Shown piece after piece: positions 1 through 11,099 of a stretch of 64,000 nt of DNA. Made by a program: the position numbers and the translations under genes. The first letter of the stretch is position 1, and each line of letters starts with the position of its first letter. The notes under the pieces are model-generated. The model was not told the DNA's origin. It saw nothing but the letters and a program-made list of their open reading frames with translations, and ran no database searches. Source of the DNA: Acheta domesticus (lineage: Eukaryota; Arthropoda; Insecta; Orthoptera; Gryllidae); assembly GCA_031308135.1 (NCBI GenBank), contig JAHLJT010004567.1:37956389-38020388 (forward strand), given 5' to 3'.

Positions 1-3000
1 TGAAGAAAACGACGATATCGACCGTATCATTCAGTCCTTCTCAAATGTCATAACAATAGCTACACATGAATCCATTAAATACATCAGGCCTACAAATAAG
101 ACAAGATCAGTTCCCTGGTGGAACGACGAATGCAGTGACGCAATAAAAAGATCCAAAAGAGCTTTTAACAAGTACGAAAAACACAACACCTTAGAAAACA
201 AGATTGAGTACCAAAAAATGAGAGCGAAGGCGAGAAGGATCATCAAAGAAAGCAAAGCTAAATCTTGGACTGTCTTTGTATCATCTATTTCAGCATCAAA
301 CAACATCAAAGACTCCTGGAATAAGATTAATGCCATAAAAGGTAGCAAATTGTACAATTCAATTCCATTCCTACAGAATGACAACAAATGATTACAGAGC
401 CTTACTGCATCGCAAACATATTGGCCGATAAATTTACAAAAAATTCCAGCTCTCAAAATTATACTGCTGATTTTCTTCAGTTTAAAGCAGAAGAAGAAAA
501 AGAAGAGATTACATTTAACAGCAATCAAGACACCGGTTCTCAATATCATTTAAACAACCCCATCTCCCTAAAGGAACTCACCTCAACTATTGACAGTACC
601 AAAAATTCATCGCCAGGCCCCGATGGAATCCCCAATATACTCTTAAATAATTACCCACAGAGGGAATTGAAACTCTTCTGAAAATATATAACTTAATCTG
701 GACTAAGAACATATTTCCTAAAGTACGGAAAACTGCAATAGTAGTTCCAATACCCAAACCTGGCAAGGACAGATCAAAAAGTGAAAATTACAGACCTATC
801 GCATTAACGTGCAACATGTGCAAAATTTTTGAAAAAATAATTAACTCACGACTCAGGTGGTTTCTCGACTTTCAAAAAATTGTATCCAATAACCAATTTG
901 GCTTCAGATCAAACCACTCAACCTTAGCTCACCTGATAAGCATACACACGCATATACAAGAAGCATTCTCAAACAACCAGCATGTTCTAGCCATCAACTT
1001 GGACATTGAGAAAGCTTAGGACATGGTGTGGATACACGGAATTCTAAGAAAATTACAGCAGATTGGAATCGAAGGAAATATGTTTCAATTTATCAAAAGT
1101 CTTATGAAAGACAGGACCATACAAGTGAGAATCAACGGCTGCCTCTCTGAAGAAATGAAGATAGAAAACGGAGTTCCCCAAAGGATCCGTATTGAGCGTC
1201 ACACTCTTTCTTCTTGCAATTAACGATGTAGACGCAAATATCGAAGCTCCTGTGTTTACAAGAAAATATGCAAATGACATCACCGTTTTCTGCAAAGGTA
1301 AATCTATCTCCTCTGTAATTTATGATTCTGCCCGATGGAACAACCTCAAGAAACTAGACGTTATACACAACCAAGGCCTAAGAATCAGTACCGGTTGCTA
1401 CCGCACAAGCCCCATCGGAAGCATCCTAATTGAATCCAACGAACCAAATCTATCACATCGCAGAAATACATTAATGTTGAAATATGCCATCAATGCTGCT
1501 GCTTCAATCAACTCTATAATACTTCACGATGTTTATCCAGTGATTCAAGCTGAATACAAAGAAAACTCAAGATACATTCCCCTTTATGCAAAAATTAAAA
1601 CACTTACGCAAGAACTCTGCTTCCAGATAACACCAACAGAAAAGACAAGAATACACAATATTCCTCCGTGGACAATACCAGAAATACTAACCAAATCGGC
1701 TTCAACTTCTGTCGAAGATCCAAACATAACAACAAAAGCCCGGGATCTACAACCTGCTGAACCCACCAGTGGAAATTACAACCCTCTCCGAATATGTGCC
1801 TACGGAATAAAAAATGAAAATGAAACCTATTCAGTTATCTCTACGCAGGAAACCAAAATTAAACATCAACTTCACTCTTTCTGCAGTAAGATCACTGCAG
1901 ATATGTGCTCACTAATGTTAGCATTCAAACTGGCTAACCAAACAAACCGCAGCCAATTTATAATTTACATAAAATCTCCCGGTATCATACACACTATATC
2001 TAAAAGAAATCTCAAAACTGAAATGGCCATTAACATACAAGAATTATACTACAACATCACCAAATCAGGGAAATCCATCACAATAGAAACGATCCAAACG
2101 GAAGAAACAATAGATGACAACAGTATATGCCCCGACAATGATAGGGCAGTTGGAGACTCAAACAGTGTATTGACCATAACCAACACAATTGACGATTTAA
2201 GAACATATATTAACAAAATATCTCTTGAAAAATGGGTCAAAATATGGAGAGATCAAAAAGCCAGTATCCTTCACAAGAAAATCGAGCATGTCAACAACCT
2301 TAAACTCAATAGCAAATTAAGCAGGAGAGAGCAAGTCATCATATCAAGAATAAGAACAGGCCACTGTAAACTAAGCCACCTTCACCTGTTAACTAAGAAT
2401 ACTCCTCCCATCTGCCCTATCTGCAGCATCCCAAACACCATACAACACCTAATTGTCGAATGCCCCTAATTCTCACAAGAAAGACAAAAACATCTGCAAG
2501 GAACGAACTTCGATTCAATCCTTGACTCCCCTACATACCAAAAAAATTATAGAATTCTGCAAACACACCAAACATTCTGACGAAATATAAATGGAATAGT
2601 GTATACAACAAGAAGCAATGAATGTCTATGCAAATATGGGTGTACACTAATGTATACGTGTTTAGCGTAACAATATTTAAATATATGTACATATTGAAGT
2701 TTGTAAACTGTTCAATATGTTTTATATCTTGTTGATGCAATACATTGTCTGCCGAGTGAACAAGTCTATTTACCAAATAAATATGTTAAGAGTCCAAATA
2801 AGAGTATGTGTATTAAAAGTATTAAACGCACCAAATCTCAAGGAATTCCAACCCAGGAAAAGTCTATTATGGGAAGTACAATGAAACAAAAAGAAACCAG
2901 TAACACAACAAAGAATGAAAACCCTTTTTCACTGCACCTTATGTAATTACTATTGCATTTATGTATTTTGTATTGCATTTTTGTTTTCGTGGTATATTTT

Positions 3001-3165
3001 CTATTGTATAATTTTGTGTTGTATCCTCATTGAAATTTCTGGAATCTAAACTGTATATACAACGAACTGTGTATCCTTGTATTACAATGTAAACAATTGT
3101 AACCTTATACCTGTCTCTAATGACCATGTAGTTGATGCGACAATAAACAAATAAATTTAAAAAAA
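1..3165 (+). mobile_element. I-like non-LTR retrotransposon (LINE), 5'-truncated by the window edge and decayed
   Basis: Broken ORF2 of a LINE. An open frame from base 2 to 391 carries a linker with a PWWNDEC motif. Bases 388-681 hold the start of the reverse transcriptase (SPGPDGI). Later RT blocks lie near 720-1020 (IPKPGKD, ENYRPIAL, QFGFR) and 1192-1300, where the catalytic box reads YAND instead of YADD. An in-frame TAG at 1017-1019 interrupts the block ending NLDIEKA. After the YAND box the frame jumps straight to the post-RT region (1320-1520), so part of the RT thumb is missing. A possible RNase H segment lies around 1790-2000 and a CPIC..H...C zinc motif ends the frame at 2469. The 3' UTR runs to an A-rich tail near 3145-3165. 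The RNase H plus terminal zinc motif suggests the I superfamily rather than CR1 or RTE; this is from memory of family architecture. Stops, frameshifts and the lost catalytic Asp make it inactive. Confidence 0.88.
1192..2469 (+). pseudogene. LINE ORF2 fragment: RT end, RNase H-like segment, C-terminal zinc motif
   Basis: Longest surviving frame of the LINE above, about 425 codons. It begins inside the reverse transcriptase; the first Met of the open frame is not a real start. The order is RT active-site block (YAND near residue 28), an abrupt join to the post-RT 'HNQGLR.STG' region, a putative RNase H-like segment around residues 200-270, and a C-terminal CPIC-x6-H-x4-C motif before the stop. 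The Asp-to-Asn change at the second catalytic position and the internal deletion mean it cannot encode a working polymerase. Confidence 0.85.
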
Positions 3166-3780
3166 AGATGCGGAAAAAAATAAAACTTCTGAAGTTTTCG
3201 AAAATTCAGAGTTAAGAGAGAAAAACGGACCTAAGCTATCTTAAGAAATGTATTTTGCTATATTCCTTGAGAAAATTTAAAGAAACAATTTAGAGCGTTT
3301 TTTGTGAAAATTTTGAAAATATCTGTAGGGATTCATGTAAAGTACCTCCAATTTTAAATTTGAATCTCCATTTTGGAAAAAATCCTACGTATGTTGTCCA
3401 GGCTATCCGGGATGAGCCGCGTCGTCGATTTGGTGGCTGACGTTTCGGCCAACATATTGTGGCCTTCCTCAGAGCGTGCTGTGTCAGCACGCTCTGAGGC
3501 TCATCCCGGATAGCCTGGACAACATGAATTCCGGACGCGGAAGCCTACGCAATCAATCCTACGTATAGTTTAGGCGCTAGTGGTATTCATAGATGCACTC
3601 ACGATGGAGTGACTAACGGACGTGCTGAAAAAAACAACACTTTTTCGGTATCAGGGGACCCCAAACGTGTATTTCCATTGAAATCTCGAAATCGATTTTA
3701 CGCAGCATTACAGAACTTTCTCTGTACTGCATACATTACTCCGTGTATACTTACGTAAACGAGAAACAAAGAACGTTGTT
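3165..3780 (+). repeat. Copy of a dispersed repeat with a nested insertion
   Basis: This stretch matches the 3' part of larger repeats at 49048-50662 and 62258-63691. It shares the phrase around AAATTTAAAGAAACAATTTAGAGC, then 'gcgctagtggt', then a block 'ctttttcggtatcagggg', 'acgtgtatttcc', 'cgaaatcgatttt', 'gcagcattacagaactttc', and a final 'ttactccgtgtatacttacgta'. It carries no coding sequence. It is interrupted at 3393-3554 by a separate insertion. Confidence 0.75.
3381..3566. mobile_element. 162-bp foldback-like insertion with 12-bp target-site duplication
   Basis: AATCCTACGTAT occurs at 3381-3392 and again at 3555-3566, and the DNA between is absent from the other copies of the host repeat. 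The insert starts with GTTGTCCAGGCTATCCGGG (about 3393) and contains its inverse at about 3501-3527. It also has an inner perfect hairpin around 3467-3499 (AGAGCGTGCT / AGCACGCTCT). It contains the phrase 'gctgacgtttcggcc' and ends 'acgcggaagcctacgcaatc'. No coding capacity; non-autonomous. The superfamily is unknown. Confidence 0.75.
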
Positions 3781-4480
3781 AAAATGAAACACAGAACGTT
3801 GTTCAACCAATGTGGAACTTTCAAGTGGACTCGAAATCGTTCAACTTAATTTTGAGGTTTAAAACAAAAGTGATGAACCTCCAGATAGTCAGGACTGATC
3901 CCAGTGATGACATATGGTCCTAAAATTATGAAAATGTCCGAACAGTTTGTTGAACATTGAACGAAATGTTTTTTCTCCAGCCCAATTTGTACCTTTAAAT
4001 ATTGAATGAATAACCTTCGTACGAATTTTCATAAGAAATATGATGCTATTATTTCGGACGAGAATTCAAAATTAGAGAACACTGTCAAGAAATTCCATCC
4101 AGAATTCCCATTGGGCAGGCTCTACCGATTCACAATATACATTTTTTCTCCTAGATAATATGCATTTATATTACAAAATATTTCATTAGATATTAGTGAG
4201 AGAAAATATCACAGGGCAGGTAAATTTAATTTATGTTATTAATACATTTTATGTAATAAAGGAAGTTTCAGCATAGAACTCAGTATAGAAGAAAACAAAA
4301 GTTGCAACGAAACTATAATTTGAGCAGAATTTCCACAAAGGCCCAAGCGAAAACTAAGTCAATGGATTTAAGCTGGAAGGGAAATGGTATTCACTAGAAA
4401 TCGATTTTTATTGAAGGTAACCTGAAATAAAACTACTCGATAATCACCTGGAAACAACAGTTATTCTATGTCCAGAGGAA
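3781..4480. other. No gene recognised
   Basis: AT-rich intergenic DNA between the dispersed repeat and the segmental duplication. I see no convincing coding frame, RNA gene or repeat boundary here. Confidence 0.5.
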
Positions 4481-4689
4481 ATGTTTGCACATCCCGGCAT
4501 TCCAGAGATATTTCAAGTGATAAAGGGAATGACACACGGAACATTTTGTTGATTATTAAAATCAGATTTTTCTGGAGAACGAGTCTTTTAGCACATTTTT
4601 GAAATCCCAAACTTCCGCAAGGTATCGCGTTGGTAGAATAATGTAAAAATAATCAATAATATTTTGAAAAGAGAGTGATGGTTTGCACT

Positions 4690-4950
4690 TTTTGTTTTTG
4701 TTTGGTTATTTAAGGTAACATCAACTACTAGCGACCATTAATTACTACTACTTCAACTACTAGCGACCACCTACTACTAAATCTATTAGCAACCACTAAT
4801 GGATATAACGTTATGGTATGGGGATGAAACGATGTGGTGATGATAGGCGGTGAAAGGAAGAACCCACACAATCATGTCCGAGGCGCGACTCGAACCCGCG
4901 ACCCCACGGCCCGAGATCACTACGGCACTACTGTCATTCGGCCACGGGGA
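4690..4950 (-). mobile_element. tRNA-derived SINE (minus strand)
   Basis: Read on the minus strand, 4945-4868 resembles a tRNA. It starts GTCCCCGTGGCCGAATGACA (A-box-like) and reaches GCGGGTTCGAGTCGCG (B box), whose T arm can pair almost perfectly. The acceptor stem is mismatched, so it is not a functional tRNA. A non-tRNA body follows toward 4690, ending in short direct repeats of ACTACTAGCGACCA and related units. Segmental-duplication copy B lacks this stretch, which shows it inserted after, or was lost since, the duplication. Confidence 0.7.
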
Positions 4951-5699
4951 CGACTATTTTGGACATAAAAAGTTATCAACCAACCCATTTAACCGATGGT
5001 TATTCACATACAAAATTCTTCATGGGAAGAAGAATTAACAAACAAGTGCCGTCTGCACCAGGGAAATTGGAGCCTTCCTTACCATCTGGCAGATCCCGTT
5101 CGAGTAACGGTAGAGGAACGCCTATCTAAACATAAGAGAACTTGAAAGGGGAATGCGAATTTTGCCAGATCATGCTAGCTCCGAGAATAAGATGAGAACT
5201 GTTAATTTGGAACATTGTTGTCAAGATGAAATCAAACTGGAAACTCCCCATACATGTCTTGTAACTACAGGTAATACAACAGCACGTGCTTTCTCGTTTT
5301 ATTTGTAAGGGTTGCCTAATTTTATAATACTGCTTGAACCCACAAAAATATCTCCAACACGAAAAATATTTGACTACTCTGCGATTCGAGGATACCAAGC
5401 AGTTACCATAAACACTACTCCACTCTCGAGAGTCGGCATAACAACATTCTGGAAGCTTTAAAAAGAAAATTGAACATTTGAAAATTTTAAAAGTTAAACA
5501 TTTTGAAAGTTTTAAACATTTGAAACATAATAATTTGAAACATCAGATATTTAAATGAATATTCACCGAGATCTAGAAAAATAGAAAAAAGTTACAGATT
5601 TCTTTTGAAAAATCTTGTTCAAGAAATTTTATGTTCTTACAATTTCACTCAAACTTTCGCGAAAAAAACTCATATTTTCTAAACAAAAATTACAAGGCA

Positions 5700-6370
5700 A
5701 GGGTAGCTTGTGGTATAAGTCGCGGCCTCACTCAGGTCGTTAGCCTAACGTGTAGGCAGTGAGCGATGCTAAGCTCCTGGTTGACGGTGCAACCCGGCAA
5801 CCCACCAGTTGAGTCCCTGGCGCGTCGACCTCATGGCAGGATAGGGTGCAGGAGACCCCTCGGGGTGCTCTGAATCCCACAATTAGAAGTCTGGCGGTTA
5901 AACGACCATCCAACGAGCCACCAAGGCGGTTGCCTTGATCAATGTTCCACCCAGATCGAGAGCCTGAAGATGCAGGCAGTGGGTAGACGGGATGGGGGCC
6001 CCGAGCCGCCCGGACCTTAGCTCGGGTGGTCTCCAGTTGGGCTCTTGGCTTCGTCGTGGCAGTGGCCCGATACTCTGGGAATAGAGGAGGGACTTGGTGT
6101 CCCGGCGCATGTAAGTGACGGGCCGTCATACAAGCGATATTGACTCCGGCACTAGCCCGGATAGCTAGTACCTCTGAGATGGCAGAGCGGCCCTAGACCC
6201 AGGCATTGTATGGGGAGGTTGCCGCGACGGCTAACTGCGTTCCGGCGGGATCCGGATATTGGTCGGAAGGTGTCCTTGTACACCCGACGAGGGTTCGGAT
6301 AGAAGCTAACGCCTAGGTGCCCACGCTGGGGCTTCGGCCCCCTAATAAAGTACAAGTGCTGGGGTGCCTA
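5700..6370. mobile_element. GC-rich dispersed-element segment, probably a LINE untranslated region
   Basis: A sharp GC-rich island (about 5720-6350) inside AT-rich DNA, with no credible long host ORF; the open frames here are uninterrupted only because of base composition. It includes 'gggtagacgggatggggg', 'gagggttcggatagaagc' and ends 'ccccctaataaagtacaagtgctgggg'. Copy B of the segmental duplication has no such island, so it is an insertion. The style resembles untranslated regions of insect non-LTR elements, but I cannot name the family. Confidence 0.5.
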
Positions 6371-7044
6371 TTTAGGTAAGCACGTTTATACACATACACA
6401 CAGTTGGTTGCCTACTTTGATTGAAGTTACAATAAACGTGAAAGTTACGAACTGTTTTCGAATGAGATTTAAGGTTTTGGATGAGATTTCTTCCTCAATA
6501 AAAGCTCTTCAAAGACAGACTGAACTAAGACCATGTAACATTTTTCGAAGATATGTGCAGTTTTATGTAATTTTGCGTGAAATATATGAAATTTGTTGAA
6601 TAATTATTTTCTCAAAAATGGCTCCAAATATTTCGTTTAAACTTTTTCCTCGTATGCAGCAAATTTCGCCAAAAGATTGGGCTGATTTTATGTTCGGCAA
6701 ACCACATTGTACTTATGAAAATAGCAACAAAACATTGCAAAAGTACAATATTGATAATTAAAATTTTTTCTTCAATAAAATCTATTAAAAAATCAAATAT
6801 TTAAAGACGTATACACGTTTTTGAAAATGTATGTATTAGTTTTATGTGTTTATATGTGTTTTTCGCGTTTTTCTCAAACGGGGATTCAAAGGTTTTCTTC
6901 ATTTTTTCAGATACAGAGAAAATAACTCTTTAAAAGATGCCGACCACATGTTTGTTGAACTCCCTGAAAATTCGAAAATTTCACCGATTAGAAATAATAT
7001 GCAAACAATGTTTTTTAAGCATATGGAAAATTAAGTATAGCCAT

Positions 7045-7220
7045 GCAACTGGTAGCGTAAATAGGTCAGGCGTTTCAACTTGAATTGCATGATTTCGAAT
7101 CTCGGCGCGAGGAATAAAATTGCTGGACGTAAACCCTTTCGGAGGTTCATGCAGTAGTATAACATGACGTATGCGTTACAAATAACACGAGAAAGTATGT
7201 ATGGTAGTACCAATAGTGCA
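7045..7220 (+). mobile_element. SINE copy (family with TTCGAATCTC B box and AATTGCTG body)
   Basis: Contains an A-box-like segment 'actggtagcgtaaatagg', a B box 'gatttcgaatctcgg', then 'aaattgctgg' and a conserved body 'ttcatgcagtagtataacatg', 'gcgttacaaataacacgag'. Related copies occur at 14370-14545 (the duplicated paralog), 25305-25470, 46013-46150 and 46560-46740. Confidence 0.6.
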
Positions 7221-7389
7221 TCGAGAAGCCACAAATCGAGAATTTTGACTTTACAAAGTATATTTTTAAAGAAAGTAATTTGACGCACACAGGAAGAAGA
7301 ATTATCAAGATTTTAGGACTCAGGGACCGAAAACGAGCTTTTCTGTCGGAAAATGGCAACATTCGTTGAGTCATTACGATATTTTTTTC

Positions 7390-8150
7390 TATACTACGTA
7401 AGTAGAATACGAGAAAGTTAAATTTAGGGGGCGTACTTTCTTGTTCTTAGCAATAATAAATTTAATGTAGTTGCATTTCTGTGTAATATTGAAACCTTTC
7501 TTCTATTATTGCTTTAGAAATTAGATCTTTACATATTGTAAACATTTCGGAAGTTGCTTTCAACTCGCAAATGACTTATGTCCAAAAAATAATGTTTATA
7601 AGGTGGACTTTCAGCACAGCTTAGCGTACAGCAATCGACAGTGATATCTCGACGTCTCTGCACCACTTTTAAGCATCTGCGCATGCGCAACTCGAACTGC
7701 ACAAGTGCAGTTCTGTCGATTTCTGTTCGTTACGCTGTGCTTTAAGTCCCTGTCTTCAAAATGTAAACTTGAAGGAAAGCAGTGTTGGTAAAAACATCAT
7801 TACCAGGTTTTATTTTTGAAATATGAAAAATGTCATAAAATAAATAAAATGTTATTAAATAATTCATACATAATATAATAACAGTAAGTAGATATATTAG
7901 TTTTGACAAAGATAAGGCTAATCAAGATCGATAATCATGTGGGTGTGCACCGCACTGTGGTTATGGATCTACATCTTGGTACAAGTCTTCGACATTTTCG
8001 AGAACATTCCTTCTTCAACTACTTGTCAGTTCTTTTCCAAGGTCAACCTTCTGCCCAACGAAGTTTCGATATTCGTTATCGGGAAGAGGTTGTTCGGAGG
8101 AGGAATGGTTACTATCGATACACTCATCACGAAAAATAACACTATTGTGA
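7390..8150. other. Intergenic 3' flank of the repeat-protein gene
   Basis: Collinear with 14720-15580 in copy B. It includes a conserved block around 7600-7760 ('acagcttagcgtacagcaatcgaca', 'gcatctgcgcatgcgcaac') that is shared almost intact with 14930-15080. At 7930-8150 the minus strand probably holds decayed former C-terminal coding sequence of the gene at 8166, because copy B keeps a longer frame over the equivalent stretch. No other gene seen. Confidence 0.5.
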
Positions 8151-8165
8151 GGAGGTGAATCTTCT

Positions 8166-11099
8166 CTATAAACAGAACCTACGCCTCCGTTTCGGAGGCG
8201 AATATTCTTTGTCAGTACTACCCCTTCTTTGTGGAGGCGGAGTTTCATTCTTAGAACTACTTCTCCGACTTGGAGGGGGCGATTCTTCGTTACTACCACT
8301 CCTGTGACGTGATGGCTGAGATTTTTTGTTAGTAGTACCCCTTCGTTCTGGAGGTGGAGTTTCATTGTTAGTACTACTCCGACTTGGAGGGGAAGATTCT
8401 TCTTTGTTAGAAGTACTCCGTCGTTGTGGAGGCGGAGAATCTTTCTTAGTACTACTCCTCCGACTTGGATGTGGAGATTCTTCTTTAGTACTACTCCGTC
8501 GTTGTATAGGCGGAGAATGTTTCTTAGTACTACTCCTCCGACTCGGAGGTGGAGATTCTTCGTTAGTACTATTCCGTCGTTGTGGAGGCGGAGAATCTCT
8601 CTTAGTACTACTCCTCCGACTTGGATGTGGAGATTCTTCTTTAGTACTACTCCGTCTTTGTGGAGGCGGAGATTCTTTCTTAGTACTACTCCTCCGACTT
8701 GGATGTGGAGATTCTTCTTTAGTACTACTCCGTCTTTGTGGAGGCGGAGAATCTTTCTTAGTACTACTCCTCCGACTTGGATGTGGAGATTCTTCGTTAG
8801 TACTACTCCGTCTTTGTGGAGGCGGAGAATCTTTATTAGTACTACTCCTCCGACTTGGATGTGGAGATTCTTCGTTAGTACTACTCCGTCTTTGTAGAGG
8901 CGGAGAATCTTTCTTAGTACTACTCCTCCGACTTGGAGGTGGAGAATCTTTCTTAGTACTACTCCTTCGACTTGGAGGTGGAGATTCTTTGTTAGTACTA
9001 TTTCGTCGTTGTGGAGGCGGAGAATCTTTCTTAGTACTACTCCTCCGACTTTGAGGTGGAGATTCTTTGTTAGTATAACTCCGTCGTTGTGGAGGCGGAG
9101 AATCTTCCTTAGTACTACTCCTCTGACTTGGAGGGGGAGATTCTTTGTTAGTACTATTTCGTCGTTGTGGAGGCGGAGAATCTTTCTCAGTACTACTCCT
9201 CCGACTTTGAGGTGGAGATTCTTTGTTAGTAGAACTCCGTCGTTGTGGAGGCGGATAATCTTCCTTAGTACTACTCCTCTGACTTGGAGGGGGAGATTCT
9301 TTGTTAGTACTACCTCTCCGTTGTGTGAGCACAGTTTCATTGTTAATACTATTCCTCCGACTTGGCGGCGGAGAATCTTTCTTAATACTACCCCTCCGCT
9401 GTGGAGGCGGAATTTCATTGTAAGTAGTACTCCGACTTTGAGGCGGGTATTGTTTGTTAGTACTGCTCCTCCGACTTGGAGGCGGAGAGTCTTTCATAGT
9501 ACTTCTCCTCTGACGTGGAGGAGGAGATTCGTTGTCAGTACTCCTCCTCCTTTGTGGAGGCGGATTTTTGTTGTTAGTACTCCTCTTCCGTGGAGGTGGG
9601 TAGTCCCTGTAGCTATCACTACTTTGTGGAGATGATTCTTCTCTACAAACAAGTCTCCGCCGTTTATCCGAGTGTTCACTGTAACTATCAATAGGTTGTG
9701 GAGGAGATATTTCTCTACAAACAAGTCTCCGCCGTGAAGAAAAAGATTCTCTGTAAGTACTGCTCCTCTGTTGAGGTGGATATTGTCTGTACGTACTCCT
9801 CCTCCGTGGAGGGGAGTCTTCCCTGTAACGATCCCTATGTCGTGGAGGTGAAACTTCGTGGTAACGTGAATGCCGTCGAGGAATTGAATCTTTTCGTTTA
9901 TCATAACGATGACTTCGCCGTGGAGGCGAGTCTTCTGTATAGTAAAGACTTTCCTCTGAATGTGAGTCTTGTGTTAAATATGTATTCTGTGGAGGTGAGT
10001 CTTCCCTATAATTAGACCTTCGCCGAGGAGGTGAGTCTTCTCTGTGAGGAGAATTTCGCCATGGTGAGGGATCACATGGAAATGATGGACAAACGCGCTC
10101 TTTTCCGTCGTCATTAAATGACGATGGACCGTCTCTGTTGCGCCGTTTACTATATTCACTATTTTCCGACATACTATAGGAAAACGATGGACAAGCCCGC
10201 CCTGATCGGTCGTTATTCATGTAAGATGGACCGTCTCCGTTTCGTCGTGTACTATATTGACTATTTTCCGTATAATTACAGGGAAACGATGGACAAGCGT
10301 GCACGCCTCGGTCGTTATTTATGGAAGATGAGCCATCTCCATTTCTCCGTTCAATATTTTGACTATTCTCCGGATTTGTGCAGGGAAATGACGGGCAAAT
10401 TCGAAGGCGTTCGTCCCGACCGTTGTACGCCGGCGATGGATACTCGGCAGCTGAATATCGGCGATCCAGATGAGGTTCGTTCCCGAGAGGTGGACATGGA
10501 GAATAGAACGGTCGTCCGTCATATATTTTACCATCTGGAGGCTCTCGGTAAGGAGGATAAGGTGGATATGGGTAACAGAATCCCCTGGACCCAGAATTCG
10601 GGTCGGCATATGCCTGCATACGGGGGTGTGCATATGGCTCGTGTTCGTAGTAGGCGTAGTTGCACTGTGGGCCTTGCGGGTGTTTCTGGTGATCAGGGCG
10701 TCCGGGTGCGCACAGGGGCTGTTGATACGGATCGGGAGAAGCTTGGGCGGAAGCGTCAGCTTGGGCGGAAGCGTCAGCTTGGGCGGGAGTGTCAGATTGG
10801 GCGGGAGCGTCAGCTTGGGCGGGAGCGTCAGCTTGGGCGGGAGCGTCATCTTGGTCGGGAGATTCAGCTTGGGCGGGAGCGTCAGCTTGGTCGCCCCTTG
10901 CCCACTTGTCATCTGGGCCACCGCAGGGTTTCCCTTCCTTCAAGCGGCAGATTTCCGTTTGAGCGCATCTGTCCGACGCTTGTGTGCCGTTGCCGTCTTC
11001 CAGTTTCTTCTTCGAAGTGGCGACATTCTCTCTCCACTGACCGGAGTAACTGCACGCGACGCACCGTGGATACATTAGCAGCACTGACAACACGTACAA
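8166..11099 (-). CDS. Ser/Pro/Arg/Lys-rich tandem-repeat protein, possibly secreted
   Basis: One open frame of about 977 codons on the minus strand. The first in-frame ATG is at 11073-11075. An in-frame TAA at 11106-11108 lies in 'ataacag', which could instead be a splice acceptor opening an exon that reads ILYVLSVLLMYPRCVAC, a plausible signal-peptide core. No upstream exon is identified. A short cysteine-containing domain follows (residues about 10-65, CSYSGQW, ICRLKEGKPCGGPDD), then Asp-Ala-Pro-Ala-Gln repeats (70-115), a Tyr/Pro-rich part (140-230), spaced CPSFPC motifs (about 235-340), then a long tail. That tail alternates 13-residue units like KKDSPPPQRRSST and EESPHPSRRSST (39 bp each, paired as 78 bp). 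A frameshift near 8170-8190 probably removed a further C-terminal stretch, since another frame continues with SVYREDSPP. Function unknown: the tail resembles SR-type sequence, while the N terminus looks secretory. A paralog lies at 15590-16758. Confidence 0.7.
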   Translation of the reverse strand: MYVLSVLLMYPRCVACSYSGQWRENVATSKKKLEDGNGTQASDRCAQTEICRLKEGKPCGGPDDKWARGDQADAPAQAESPDQDDAPAQADAPAQADAPAQSDTPAQADASAQADASAQASPDPYQQPLCAPGRPDHQKHPQGPQCNYAYYEHEPYAHPRMQAYADPNSGSRGFCYPYPPYPPYREPPDGKIYDGRPFYSPCPPLGNEPHLDRRYSAAEYPSPAYNGRDERLRICPSFPCTNPENSQNIERRNGDGSSSINNDRGVHACPSFPCNYTENSQYSTRRNGDGPSYMNNDRSGRACPSFSYSMSENSEYSKRRNRDGPSSFNDDGKERVCPSFPCDPSPWRNSPHREDSPPRRRSNYREDSPPQNTYLTQDSHSEESLYYTEDSPPRRSHRYDKRKDSIPRRHSRYHEVSPPRHRDRYREDSPPRRRSTYRQYPPQQRSSTYRESFSSRRRLVCREISPPQPIDSYSEHSDKRRRLVCREESSPQSSDSYRDYPPPRKRSTNNKNPPPQRRRSTDNESPPPRQRRSTMKDSPPPSRRSSTNKQYPPQSRSTTYNEIPPPQRRGSIKKDSPPPSRRNSINNETVLTQRRGSTNKESPPPSQRSSTKEDYPPPQRRSSTNKESPPQSRRSSTEKDSPPPQRRNSTNKESPPPSQRSSTKEDSPPPQRRSYTNKESPPQSRRSSTKKDSPPPQRRNSTNKESPPPSRRSSTKKDSPPPSRRSSTKKDSPPLQRRSSTNEESPHPSRRSSTNKDSPPPQRRSSTNEESPHPSRRSSTKKDSPPPQRRSSTKEESPHPSRRSSTKKESPPPQRRSSTKEESPHPSRRSSTKRDSPPPQRRNSTNEESPPPSRRSSTKKHSPPIQRRSSTKEESPHPSRRSSTKKDSPPPQRRSTSNKEESSPPSRSSTNNETPPPERRGTTNKKSQPSRHRSGSNEESPPPSRRSSSKNETPPPQRRGSTDKEYSPPKRRRRFCL
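8330..9560 (-). repeat. Coding minisatellite, 39/78-bp unit, inside the repeat-protein gene
   Basis: About 1.2 kb of tandem units such as 'gattctttcttagtactact' plus 'ccgacttggatgtggaga'. Each 39-bp half-unit encodes 13 residues; two alternating types make a 78-bp higher-order unit. All retained units keep frame. Copy B has only about three half-units at the equivalent place (15620-15740), so most of the array was gained in A or lost in B. Confidence 0.9.
10710..10900 (-). repeat. Short coding tandem repeat (Ala-Asp-Ala-Pro-Ala-Gln type)
   Basis: Units of 15-18 bp such as 'gcttgggcgggagcgtca' repeat about ten times. On the minus strand they encode Gln-Ala-Asp-Ala-Pro-Ala. Copy B has a shorter array at 16436-16555 containing a one-base loss. 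Confidence 0.85.

Noticed and set aside
4868..4945. Functional tRNA gene on the minus strand
   Set aside because: The T arm is good but the acceptor stem is mismatched and a SINE body follows.
5740..6355. Several Arg/Pro/Gly-rich minus ORFs
   Set aside because: Result of a GC-rich mobile-element segment; no domain and absent from the duplicated copy.
8326..9635. Plus-strand Leu/Gly-rich and Trp/Arg-rich repeat ORFs and the 467-codon minus ORF at 8015-9418
   Set aside because: Frame shadows of the 78-bp coding minisatellite of the 977-codon gene.
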